A DNA stretch of 55,577 bases, taken from contig CAJKBH010000026.1 in NCBI GenBank assembly GCA_905198125.1, positions 1 through 55,577 of the forward strand. Direction: 5' to 3'. A program made the translations under genes and the position numbers. Below are positions 1-7,600 of the stretch, piece by piece. Under the pieces are notes generated by a model. The model had not been told where the DNA came from, made no database searches, and saw nothing but the letters and a program-made list of their open reading frames with translations. The stretch's first letter is position 1. Every line of letters begins with the position of its first letter. Origin of the DNA: an uncultured Porphyromonadaceae bacterium (GTDB lineage Bacteria > Bacteroidota > Bacteroidia > Bacteroidales > Muribaculaceae).

Positions 1-21
1 TTAATGTCAGGAGGATTACCA

Positions 22-186
22 ATGATTGAAATAAAGAACTGCCCTTCTTCTCTTTCGGAGGGATTTGACACTTATAGCCTGAAATCCGCCAAATTACTAT
101 TTGGTAAAACAATACAACGAATGCCTCACGATTTAATCCAAAATGGACATCTGAACACTTCGAAGACCCGAAAACCGGAGTTTTGA
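22..186 (+). pseudogene. truncated HipA-like kinase remnant
   Basis: A strong Shine-Dalgarno sequence (AGGAGG, 9-14) precedes the ATG at 22 by 7 nt. The first roughly 28 residues (MIEIKNCPSSLSEGFDTYSL...) resemble the start of the HipA catalytic subunit found in split hipBA-type toxin-antitoxin operons of Bacteroidales. A full subunit is about 300 residues; this frame stops after 54, and its last 20 residues look like out-of-frame reading of another gene. A preceding gene may end at the TAA at 2-4. The family assignment rests on a short recalled N-terminal motif and is tentative; the truncation itself is visible. Confidence 0.5.
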
Positions 187-269
187 TGAAAGACCACCTA
201 AGGGTTGAAAAGGCATGGCAACTCTACCATAAGCTCCGACAATACAAACTTAGGACTTGGTGGGACTGA
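108..269 (+). pseudogene. 3' fragment of an unrecognised gene
   Basis: Frame 3 is open from the TAA at 105-107 to the TGA at 267-269. It reads like real protein (for example FNPKWTSEHFEDPKTG, then KAWQLYHKLRQYKLRTWWD), with the mixed charge and aromatics of a folded C terminus. It overlaps the hipA-like frame out of register, so a deletion or rearrangement probably joined the 5' end of one gene to the 3' end of another. The only internal ATG (186) would give 27 residues. No family is recognised. Confidence 0.35.
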
Positions 270-387
270 CATTATGAGCATTTCCACATATTGTGATAAC
301 CGCTAAAACCGACACACCCTCCAATTGTTATAACTACTGTCAAAGGATATAAAACAGAAGCTTGACTTCTATATAACCTGCAATATT

Positions 388-906
388 ATGTCAAAAGCAA
401 AATTAAAAAAATATATGTCGGCTCTATCAAAAGAACAGGTTGTTGACATAATGCTTCAGCTGTACGATGCGAGCAAGGAAGCGAACGCATGGCTTGAGTT
501 CTATATGGAGCCCAATAGCGATGCCGAGCTTGAAAAATATAAAAAGGCAATACGTAACCAATTCTTTGGTCGCAATGACTGGCCCAAAGATCCGAGTTTC
601 AGAGAATGCAATAAACTGATAACCTCGTTCCAGAAACTCATACCTGACCCTAATGCTATTGCGGACCTGATGCTCTACTATGTGGAACAAGGATGCAGCC
701 TGACCGCACAATACGGTGATTACGATGATCCGTTTTATACCGCTCTTGAGAACAATTTCAATAAAGCGGTTAAATTTATATCATCTAACGGACTAATGTC
801 AGAATACTCGCCACGCATGAAAAAGATGATTGAGTCTGTGGAATGTTGTGGATATGGCTTCCCTGATACATTGTGGGACATATACTACGAATACGCAGAG
901 GACTGA
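388..906 (+). CDS. DUF6155 family protein
   Basis: The product has 172 residues and appears soluble, with no signal peptide or membrane segment. The N-terminal MSKAKLKKYMSALSKEQ and the later IADLMLYYVEQG and NKAVKFISSNGL stretches match my memory of the DUF6155 family of Bacteroidota and Firmicutes, whose biochemical role is unknown. Length agrees with the family. It stands alone between the hipA remnant and a repeat-bearing noncoding stretch, a setting typical of small accessory genes. Function is not inferred. Confidence 0.7.
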   Translation: MSKAKLKKYMSALSKEQVVDIMLQLYDASKEANAWLEFYMEPNSDAELEKYKKAIRNQFFGRNDWPKDPSFRECNKLITSFQKLIPDPNAIADLMLYYVEQGCSLTAQYGDYDDPFYTALENNFNKAVKFISSNGLMSEYSPRMKKMIESVECCGYGFPDTLWDIYYEYAED

Positions 907-950
907 TTAAATTCTTTTTGAGTAAGGATCTTCAATTTAGCGGAACTGGA

Positions 951-1037
951 GTCACACTTTTTCGACGGAACAAGCAGGCCTACGTTACATTTTTTCAAAC
1001 GAATAAATGAAGGATTGTTACACTTTTTCAAACGAAT
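951..1037. repeat. three direct repeats, 33-bp period
   Basis: Copies start at 951, 984 and 1017. The 21-bp units are close to GTTACACTTTTTCAAACGAAT without the last base: copies 2 and 3 differ at one base, copy 1 at several (TTTTTCGACGGAAC end). The exact 33-bp spacing could mean protein sites on one face of the helix. It also resembles the multiple terminal transposase-binding repeats of IS21-family elements. The minus strand is open across it (885-1079) and would encode 11-residue repeats with KKC; I regard that as a by-product. Confidence 0.75.
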
Positions 1038-1061
1038 CGATGTTGACCTTGTACCGGACCG

Positions 1062-1093
1062 TTTGCATATCTTAGTCAAAATCGCTAACTTTG
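1062..1093 (+). promoter_or_regulatory. orphan Bacteroidota-type promoter
   Basis: TTTG (1062-1065), 20 nt, then TAACTTTG (1086-1093) fits the Bacteroidota consensus (TTTG / TAnnTTTG) exactly. Transcription would begin near 1100 and run toward the hairpin at 1155-1186 and the antisense of the rhodanese gene. No plus-strand gene follows. Confidence 0.5.
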
Positions 1094-1154
1094 CAGGTAC
1101 AAAAACGCAGGCCTGAGAAGGTCTAAATTAGCGAATTATAGAAGGTATATCAGA

Positions 1155-1186
1155 GCAATTTCGGGCTTTTGTACCCGAAGAATTGC
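1155..1186 (+). ncRNA. possible small structured RNA (hairpin)
   Basis: GCAATTTCGGG (1155-1165) pairs with CCCGA (1174-1178) and, after an AG bulge, AATTGC (1181-1186), with an 8-nt loop. That is an 11-bp stem about 55 nt downstream of the predicted start from the orphan promoter. There is no T-run directly after it, so it is not a canonical terminator. A small RNA, or the leader of a lost mobile element, would both fit. Confidence 0.3.
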
Positions 1187-1239
1187 AATCCGTTGAGCGT
1201 CCACGCGTTCTACGCACAGCTTCGTTGCAAATGACATAA

Positions 1240-1665
1240 TTATTGCGATATTTCTTCACCTGTCACCGGAAGCCCTTCTTCTTTCCACTCAATGACTCCA
1301 CCTTTGAGATTGACAACCTTATAACCGAGTTTAGTCAATATTTTGGCCGCATCCATCGAACGTCTGCCACTTCGACAATAGACAAGTATGGTGGAGTCCT
1401 TCGACAAGTCCTTCTCAGCCATTTTTTGGAAATCATCAGACCGGACGTCGATGTTCAATGCCCCGTCAATATGCCCTTCGGCATACTCCTGCGGTGTGCG
1501 GACATCAAGCAACTGCACGGAGTCCGCTTTGATTGCCTTATCAAATTCAGGCGCCGGGACAGAAACGATATTTTCATTTCCGTTGCAACCCGATATCTGC
1601 ACGGCGCTCATTGTCATTAATATCACAAACAAGGTGTGTCTTACAATACTCAAAATCTTTTTCAT
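1240..1665 (-). CDS. rhodanese-like domain lipoprotein
   Basis: The product has 141 residues. A signal peptide with lipobox ISGC (Cys27) predicts a membrane-anchored lipoprotein. The rhodanese fold follows: LLDVRTPQEYAEGHIDGALN (about 52-71) and the catalytic loop YCRSGRR with Cys97 as the sulfur-carrying residue. Such single-domain rhodaneses transfer sulfane sulfur or act in envelope redox; the substrate is unknown. The ATG overlaps the stop of the upstream META-domain gene by 4 nt, so the two are probably co-translated. Confidence 0.9.
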   Translation of the reverse strand: MKKILSIVRHTLFVILMTMSAVQISGCNGNENIVSVPAPEFDKAIKADSVQLLDVRTPQEYAEGHIDGALNIDVRSDDFQKMAEKDLSKDSTILVYCRSGRRSMDAAKILTKLGYKVVNLKGGVIEWKEEGLPVTGEEISQ

Positions 1666-2147
1666 TTTATCGCCGTTTTTACTTTACGCAACAGGATACA
1701 TTCGGCGGCGACCGAGCCATTCAACCTCACCACAGAGTCATTCTGAACGTCTATTGCGGATATGTTGGGAAGAATCCGCCGCAGGGCATCCTCCGTCTGC
1801 ATGTCGTCGCATGCCATTTCAGTCATGGCTCCGTCGCCGAGTGTGATGGAATCGCCTTTTACAGTATATGACCCGCTGATGGAGTTGCAGTTTGTCATAA
1901 TGAAGAAAGTGCTGTCTTCAAACACGATATACGGCTTCATGCTTGACGACGTCTCATCGGGACGCACATAGTCGGAATCGCTGAAAACAATGTTCTCGAT
2001 ATACCACTGTCCGCGAATATCGGCGTCAGCCACTTCGGTCTTTGCCTTGTCATCAAGTCTATCCGACTTTACCTCTTTATTACCTGAGCATCCCGCTGCC
2101 ATCAATAAAGCGACACCGGTAATGAACGCTATATTGTATGATTTCAT
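1662..2147 (-). CDS. META domain-containing lipoprotein
   Basis: The product has 161 residues with a lipoprotein signal (MAAGC, Cys20). Residues about 44-155 match the META/HslJ domain: RGQWYIENI, the TNCNSISGSYTVKGDSI core, then MACDDMQTEDALRRILPN. META-domain lipoproteins are envelope proteins of uncertain role, linked in enterobacteria to stress and motility. It overlaps the downstream rhodanese gene by 4 nt (ATGA). A TAATTTTG minus-7 box lies on the minus strand at 2186-2179, about 30 nt upstream of the ATG, but no good minus-33 element is at the usual spacing. Confidence 0.85.
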   Translation of the reverse strand: MKSYNIAFITGVALLMAAGCSGNKEVKSDRLDDKAKTEVADADIRGQWYIENIVFSDSDYVRPDETSSSMKPYIVFEDSTFFIMTNCNSISGSYTVKGDSITLGDGAMTEMACDDMQTEDALRRILPNISAIDVQNDSVVRLNGSVAAECILLRKVKTAIK

Positions 2148-2578
2148 ATTGTCTTGACTTTGATAAACTTTACGAACACAAAATTAATAAAAAAATCGGG
2201 CAAATCGGCATAAAACTGCGTTTCCGGAAATATTGATGCCGTATAAGAGGCTCTATGTTTCGGTTGGATTGATTCGGCTGTCAAAAATATGTATGGCTGA
2301 CACCACAGCGGTTCGGTCCACGTTCCCCAAAATGGAATATGTACAGAACTTAGCAAGAGACGTTGCAGACGGCTTGAATGTCTTGTCCTTATGATCCATA
2401 AAGGTCGCGCAGGCTGTCCGGGCCTCATCGGCGCGACAAACTAACGGGGTGGACTCGATGTTATATTTGTGCGATTATTAGAGTTGATTGAGAAGTCATA
2501 TTGCAATGTGTCATGCGACATTTATATATAGGTCACGCAGCCATATTGCGATTGTGCAACCGTTTATATTGATGAGCA
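2148..2578. other. intergenic region between META and kup genes
   Basis: About 430 bases hold the divergent control regions of the META/rhodanese pair and kup. A TATATTTG box at 2462-2469 (plus) could serve kup but lacks a clear minus-33. CATATTGCAATGTG (2499) and CATATTGCGATTGTG (2542) form an imperfect direct repeat just upstream of kup. The minus-strand frame at 2144-2428 lacks protein-like composition and is not called. Confidence 0.5.
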
Positions 2579-4531
2579 ATGAGCCGGAAGGGTAATAGGT
2601 TCGCGGGGTTGAGTGCGGCGGGACTGCTCGTCGCCATCGGAATTGTGTTCGGCGATATAGGCACGTCGCCGCTCTATGTCATGAAGGCCATCCTTAACGT
2701 CAGCCCTGAGTTTGACCGGGATTATATTATCGGAGCGGTGTCATGCGTGATATGGACCCTCACCCTTCAGACCACAATCAAATATGTGTCGGTAGCTCTG
2801 CGCGCCGACAACAACGGCGAGGGAGGCATCATGGCCCTGTTTTCACTGGTGAAGAAGACCGGGAAAAGCGGCTGGCCGTTCGTGGTGGCCGCCATCGGAG
2901 CCAGCGCGATGGTGGCCGACGGCATAATAACGCCGGCGGTGACGGTCACGTCGGCCGTCGAGGGCTTGCGTTCACTGTATGTCGCCACGCCGGTGGTGCC
3001 CATTGTGATTGTGATCATAACCGTGGTGTTCTTCGTGCAGCGTTCGGGGTCGTCTAAGATCGGAAGGTTTTTCGGCCCCATAATGCTCGTGTGGTTTCTG
3101 ATGCTCGGCATCCTCGGCCTGATGAATGTATGGAACGATCTGTCCATTTTCAAGGCCTTCAACCCCTGGTATGCGGTCCGACTGATTGCTACCAGTCCTG
3201 AATGGATGTTCATACTCGGAGCGGTGTTTCTCTGCACCACGGGCGCCGAGGCACTGTATGCCGACCTGGGGCATTGCGGCCGTTACAACATTACTTTCAG
3301 CTGGCTTTTCGTCAAGGTCATGCTTATTCTCAATTATCTCGGACAGGGCGCGTGGATTCTGGCCCATTCCGGTTCCATTGACGGCCGGGTAAATCCGTTC
3401 TACGCAATGATGCCTCAGGGCTTTCTTGGCGTGGGCATAGTCATAGCCACCGTCGCCGCCATAATAGCGAGTCAGGCGCTGATAAGCGGCGTGTTTTCCC
3501 TGATAGGCGAAGCCGTGAATCTCGACATCTGGCCAAGGATGAAGATAAGCTATACGGGAAATGTCAAGGGGCAGCTGTATGTTCCGGCTATAAATATGTT
3601 TCTGTATGCGGGATGCGTCGGCACCGTGCTGTTGTTTCAGTCGTCGGGCCGCATGGAAGCCGCATACGGCCTCGCCATTACCATAACGATGCTGGCCACC
3701 ACGATACTGCTGTGGCGTTATATGCGGAATATCGGGACTCCAGCATGGCTCTCCTACTCATTTTTCATTGTGTTCTGCCTGTTGGAAGGAGCCTTTTTCG
3801 CCGCCAATATGTTCAAGTTCGTACATGGCGGCTGGTTTACGGTTCTGATAGCCTGCGGCCTGTTCTGCATAATGTTTGTCTGGAACAAAGGAAGCTCATT
3901 CCATCGCCTCCACGTGGATTATAAATATTTCCCCGATTACATAGACATAATCACTGCGATAAGGAACGATGACGAAATAGCCCGCTATGCGTCGAATGTG
4001 GTGTACATCAGCTTTTCGCCTGCAAAGAATATGGTGGAAAGCAAACTGCTGTATTCCATAATAAACAAACAGCCTAAACGAGCCGACCATTACTGGATTA
4101 TCCGCATCGAGCATACCGACATGCCCTATACCCTTGAATATTCCGTTGACACGATGGTCAAGGACGCGATTTTCCTGGTCACCGTCAGATTCGGCTTCAA
4201 GGTGCAGCCGCGCATCAACGTATTCCTGAGGCAGATTGTGGAGGATCTGGTGGCGTCCGGCGATCTTTCGCTTACCAGCCGGTATCCCTCCATGAAACGG
4301 TATGGCATTCCTGGCGACTTCCGGTTCGTCCTGATTCACCGCGTATTCTCTCCCTCAAGCATCTGCAACGCATACGAACGCAAGATAATGGCGGCGTATG
4401 AGACACTGCGGCATATATCCGAGTCGACCGAAAACGCCCTGGGGCTGGACACAAGCGTGGTCACTGTCGAGACCGTGCCTTTGGTGATCCGGAGCGGAAC
4501 GGAAACCAGAATCAAGAGAACGCCGACATAA
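2579..4531 (+). CDS. kup: Kup family low-affinity potassium transporter
   Basis: The product has 650 residues, typical for Kup/HAK/KT (usually 600-680). The first segment carries the family signature GIVFGDIGTSPLYVMKAI near residues 21-38. About twelve hydrophobic segments follow to about residue 440, then a cytoplasmic C-terminal domain of about 210 residues. It imports K+ with protons across the inner membrane. The ATG at 2579 is used; an out-of-frame ATG at 2572 is not. The gene is monocistronic and converges on the large minus-strand gene beyond a shared terminator. No known potassium or c-di-AMP riboswitch pattern was seen upstream. Confidence 0.95.
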   Translation: MSRKGNRFAGLSAAGLLVAIGIVFGDIGTSPLYVMKAILNVSPEFDRDYIIGAVSCVIWTLTLQTTIKYVSVALRADNNGEGGIMALFSLVKKTGKSGWPFVVAAIGASAMVADGIITPAVTVTSAVEGLRSLYVATPVVPIVIVIITVVFFVQRSGSSKIGRFFGPIMLVWFLMLGILGLMNVWNDLSIFKAFNPWYAVRLIATSPEWMFILGAVFLCTTGAEALYADLGHCGRYNITFSWLFVKVMLILNYLGQGAWILAHSGSIDGRVNPFYAMMPQGFLGVGIVIATVAAIIASQALISGVFSLIGEAVNLDIWPRMKISYTGNVKGQLYVPAINMFLYAGCVGTVLLFQSSGRMEAAYGLAITITMLATTILLWRYMRNIGTPAWLSYSFFIVFCLLEGAFFAANMFKFVHGGWFTVLIACGLFCIMFVWNKGSSFHRLHVDYKYFPDYIDIITAIRNDDEIARYASNVVYISFSPAKNMVESKLLYSIINKQPKRADHYWIIRIEHTDMPYTLEYSVDTMVKDAIFLVTVRFGFKVQPRINVFLRQIVEDLVASGDLSLTSRYPSMKRYGIPGDFRFVLIHRVFSPSSICNAYERKIMAAYETLRHISESTENALGLDTSVVTVETVPLVIRSGTETRIKRTPT

Positions 4532-4607
4532 GAGACCGGCTCCTCCCTGCGCACCGCAACAGGCCGTCGCATCGATGGCGAGATAATCGTGAGTCAGGAG
4601 CTGACAG

Positions 4608-4643
4608 AAAAAAAAGAGGCGCGTCGGTCGGACACGCCTCTTT
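4608..4643 (-). terminator. rho-independent terminator of the 1798-residue gene
   Basis: AAAGAGGCGCGTC (4613-4625) pairs with GACACGCCTCTTT (4631-4643), 12 of 13 pairs, loop GGTCG. On the minus strand it is followed by T8 (A-run 4608-4615 on plus). It sits about 40 nt past the minus-strand stop and may also stop transcripts from kup. Confidence 0.85.
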
Positions 4644-4680
4644 CATTATGTACGTTGGAATTGTCTATCCGGACAGACTA

Positions 4681-7600
4681 TCATTTCACCGTGAGTTTCA
4701 CGGTCTGGGGTTTGCCGGACAGCGGCTCGATTACGAGCAGATATATGCCCGACTGTACGCCGCCGAGATCAAGGCGGCTGTCCGAGCCATCGAATGCACG
4801 CAGCGCGCGTCCCGAAAGGTCGTAGAGCACGGCACGGTTGAACTCGCCGCGCACGTTGGTGTATCCCGGAGCCGGATTCGGCCGGACACTGATCTTATCG
4901 GTCTGAACGCCGTTCACGCCCGATTCGCCGAACACTATCTTGGCAGGAGCGGATTCACCGGACGCATATACGGCCTTGACCTCGGCATAATGCTCGCCCG
5001 ATCCGGGGGTCAGCATATACGAGCAGTCTTCCGTATCCGCGAGTTTCTTGCCGTCAAGCGACACCTCGTATGTCACCTCCGGACCGGACACGGCGGTGTT
5101 CATCGCCATATCGTTGCCGCCCGAGATGGTCACATCGTCCATAAACAGAGTGAAGCCGTCGGGCGACACGCAATTCACGGCCACGTAACGGGCGCCGGCG
5201 GGCACCGTGTACTTGAACTCGGTCCATGTCTGTTTAGGCACATCCACATTCTCGGCCAGCCATGTGAACGACCCGGGATCCGTATCGGTCATTGAGTAGC
5301 CCACACGTATCACCTCGCCGTATGTCTGCGAATATCCGCGGGCATGGAAGCTGAACGTATAGTCGTTGTGATAGGTCAGACGCGGCGAGATGAACCAGTC
5401 GTCGCTGCCCGAACGTCCCGCGAAGCAGGCCAGCTCCTGTTTTCCGCTGTACGGCAGCGATGCCGAGCGGGCGTCGGCCATCGAAGGAGTGGTCAGCCAG
5501 GGATTGAACACCATAAAGGAACAGGGCTGCGTACGGCCCGGGAAGTCAAATTCCTGCTCGGCGAACGTGCGGCTGCCGTCGGCGTCACGATACAGCCAGC
5601 CCACTTCGCCCGCCGAAGCCACGGCGAAGGCGTCATGGTCCTCGAAGTCGTCGAATATCTCGCCCGATTCGTTCCATGTCAGGCGGAACCCCTTCTCGGC
5701 GTCACCGCTGACGCTGAGGTTGACCGGCACTGCGATTATCTCGCGGAGCACCAGATCCTCAAGCTTCAGGTCCCTGTCGGCATAGAGGTCGGCTGTCCTT
5801 GCGTCAAACTCATAACCGGGCAACGACACCTCAACAGTGTAAGGACAACGCCAGATGTCGTTGAACTCCACGATACCGCCCTCGCCCACCGTAGCGTTAC
5901 GCGAGTCGAAGGGATCCTGACCGGCTATCGAGACAACGGCGCCATTGGCGTCGCCCGAATGCGAGTTGGTGCGGATCTTCAGAGTAAGTTTGCCGGTCAT
6001 CTGACGGGCTACGTAGTAAGGCAGCACGACTTTAGCCGACTCCGAGCCGTCGGGATACACCGTGGACACCGCATAGCGGTACACCCCTGCCGGAGCCTGG
6101 GCCCATGTGGGATCGGCCGCCGTCAGGCCCTCTACCGGCTCGGAGTTGACCGGTTGCCAGTCTTCGTTTCCGAAGCCTGCGGAGCGCCACACGTTATAAC
6201 GTGCGTAGGCGGGGAACTCCTCATCGCTGTTGCGGATACCCTCGTCGGAATAAAGGTCGCCCGTGCAGCGTATCATGAGATTGCCGTCAAGCGACTCCTC
6301 GGTCAGATACATATAGTCGCCCGAGTTGTAATCCGTGGAGAACGCATATACATTTTCCTTGAACGGATGGGTCTTTGGAGAATGGTCAACGCCGATTCCA
6401 TGGAAGCCGGGATAGTTGACCGACACGAAACATCCGCGCGGTGCCTCGACTCCGTCGGGAATCTCGATGCTGTTCCACTGGTTGTCGCTGTTCAGGACGG
6501 CACGCTGGCTGTACAGAAGCGTTCCGCTGGGATTTCCCTCCTCGTCAAGATCGAAAATGTAGATATTCACGGAGTTATGCGGGCCGCCTTCGGAAGTGGT
6601 GTACCAGCTGGCACCCTTAAGCGTCATTGGCGTGCGGAACACCGTACCGATTATGACGGTACCGGCCTGACTCTGTATGCCTACCTGTGTATCGGCGTTG
6701 CCGGAGTCATATCCGAGACCGGACTGAGCCGAAGGAATCTCCCACGCGATTTCAGAGGTCTCGTCGGTGGTCTGCACCGATACATTTGCCGGCTTGAAGT
6801 GTGCGAACTCAAGCGTGAGGTCGCCCAGGTTCCAGTTCTCGTCCAGGTCCTTGGTCTGCACCTTGTCCAGATGCCAGGGCTTTGTCACCGTGACGGTGGT
6901 ACCGGGAGCCGTAACTACGGATTCAAACAGGAATCGACCCGAAGCATCTGTCTTCATGGCGAGGTCGGCATAGCCCTTAAGGGCGACATCGGCGTTCTCC
7001 ACTGCCGAGCCGTCGGGAGCAAGCACGCGGCCCGATACGGAATAAGTCGGCAGCTTGTCGAGAATGATGTCAGCCGTCATATTCTCGTCGGCCACAGTCA
7101 CCTTCACCTCCGAATTCTGCTTATAGCCGAACATCGAGGCTGTCAGCGTATAGGTCTCGTTGGGAACGAAATCGAAAGAATACGAGCCGTCCTCGGCCGA
7201 TCTGGTCACTGCATGTATCTCCTGAATCGAGACCTCGGCGCCGGCTACAGGCTGATTGGCCGCATCCTTCACCTTACCCGAAATGGAAGCGCCCGCCGAC
7301 TGCACCATAAGGCGTATATAACTGTTGCCTGACGATGAGTTCTGGGCATCCGGAACTTCGAAATCGCTGTCTGCCCCATAATATATGGCCTTGTTGCCCG
7401 ATACCGGACTCGTGTAGTAAGGCTGATATATGAACGCATAGGCGCTATTTGAATTTTCGAGGGATGTCTTTACATAAAGGGCAAGGTTCCTTCCGTCATA
7501 TTCAAACGCCTGGCTTAACGTCAGGTCGAGCACATCGTTGGCCGAGCTGACCAGGTTGTGTGTGCCCTCATAGACAAGTGTCATATCTTCGACAGGAATC

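Larger units (their letters stand above)
907..1239. other. gene-free stretch with repeats, promoter and hairpin
   Basis: No credible gene is present in these 333 bases. The stretch holds three direct repeats of 33-bp period (951-1037), a promoter-like pair (1062-1093, plus strand) and a strong hairpin (1155-1186). It lies between the DUF6155 gene and the 3' end of the minus-strand rhodanese gene, so the promoter has no obvious target. Confidence 0.6.

Noticed and set aside
885..1079. Minus-strand frame of 64 codons with 11-residue KKC repeats
   Set aside because: The repeats follow from the 33-bp DNA period; there is no good start context. The DNA repeat itself is more likely the selected feature.
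2144..2428. Minus-strand frame of 94 codons between the META and kup genes
   Set aside because: It has no recognisable family and no plausible ribosome site, and it covers the promoter region of the META gene.
5344..7332. Open frame of 662 codons on the plus strand inside the 1798-residue gene
   Set aside because: It is antisense to recognisable jelly-roll and carboxypeptidase-regulatory-like domains, and its composition is shadow-like.
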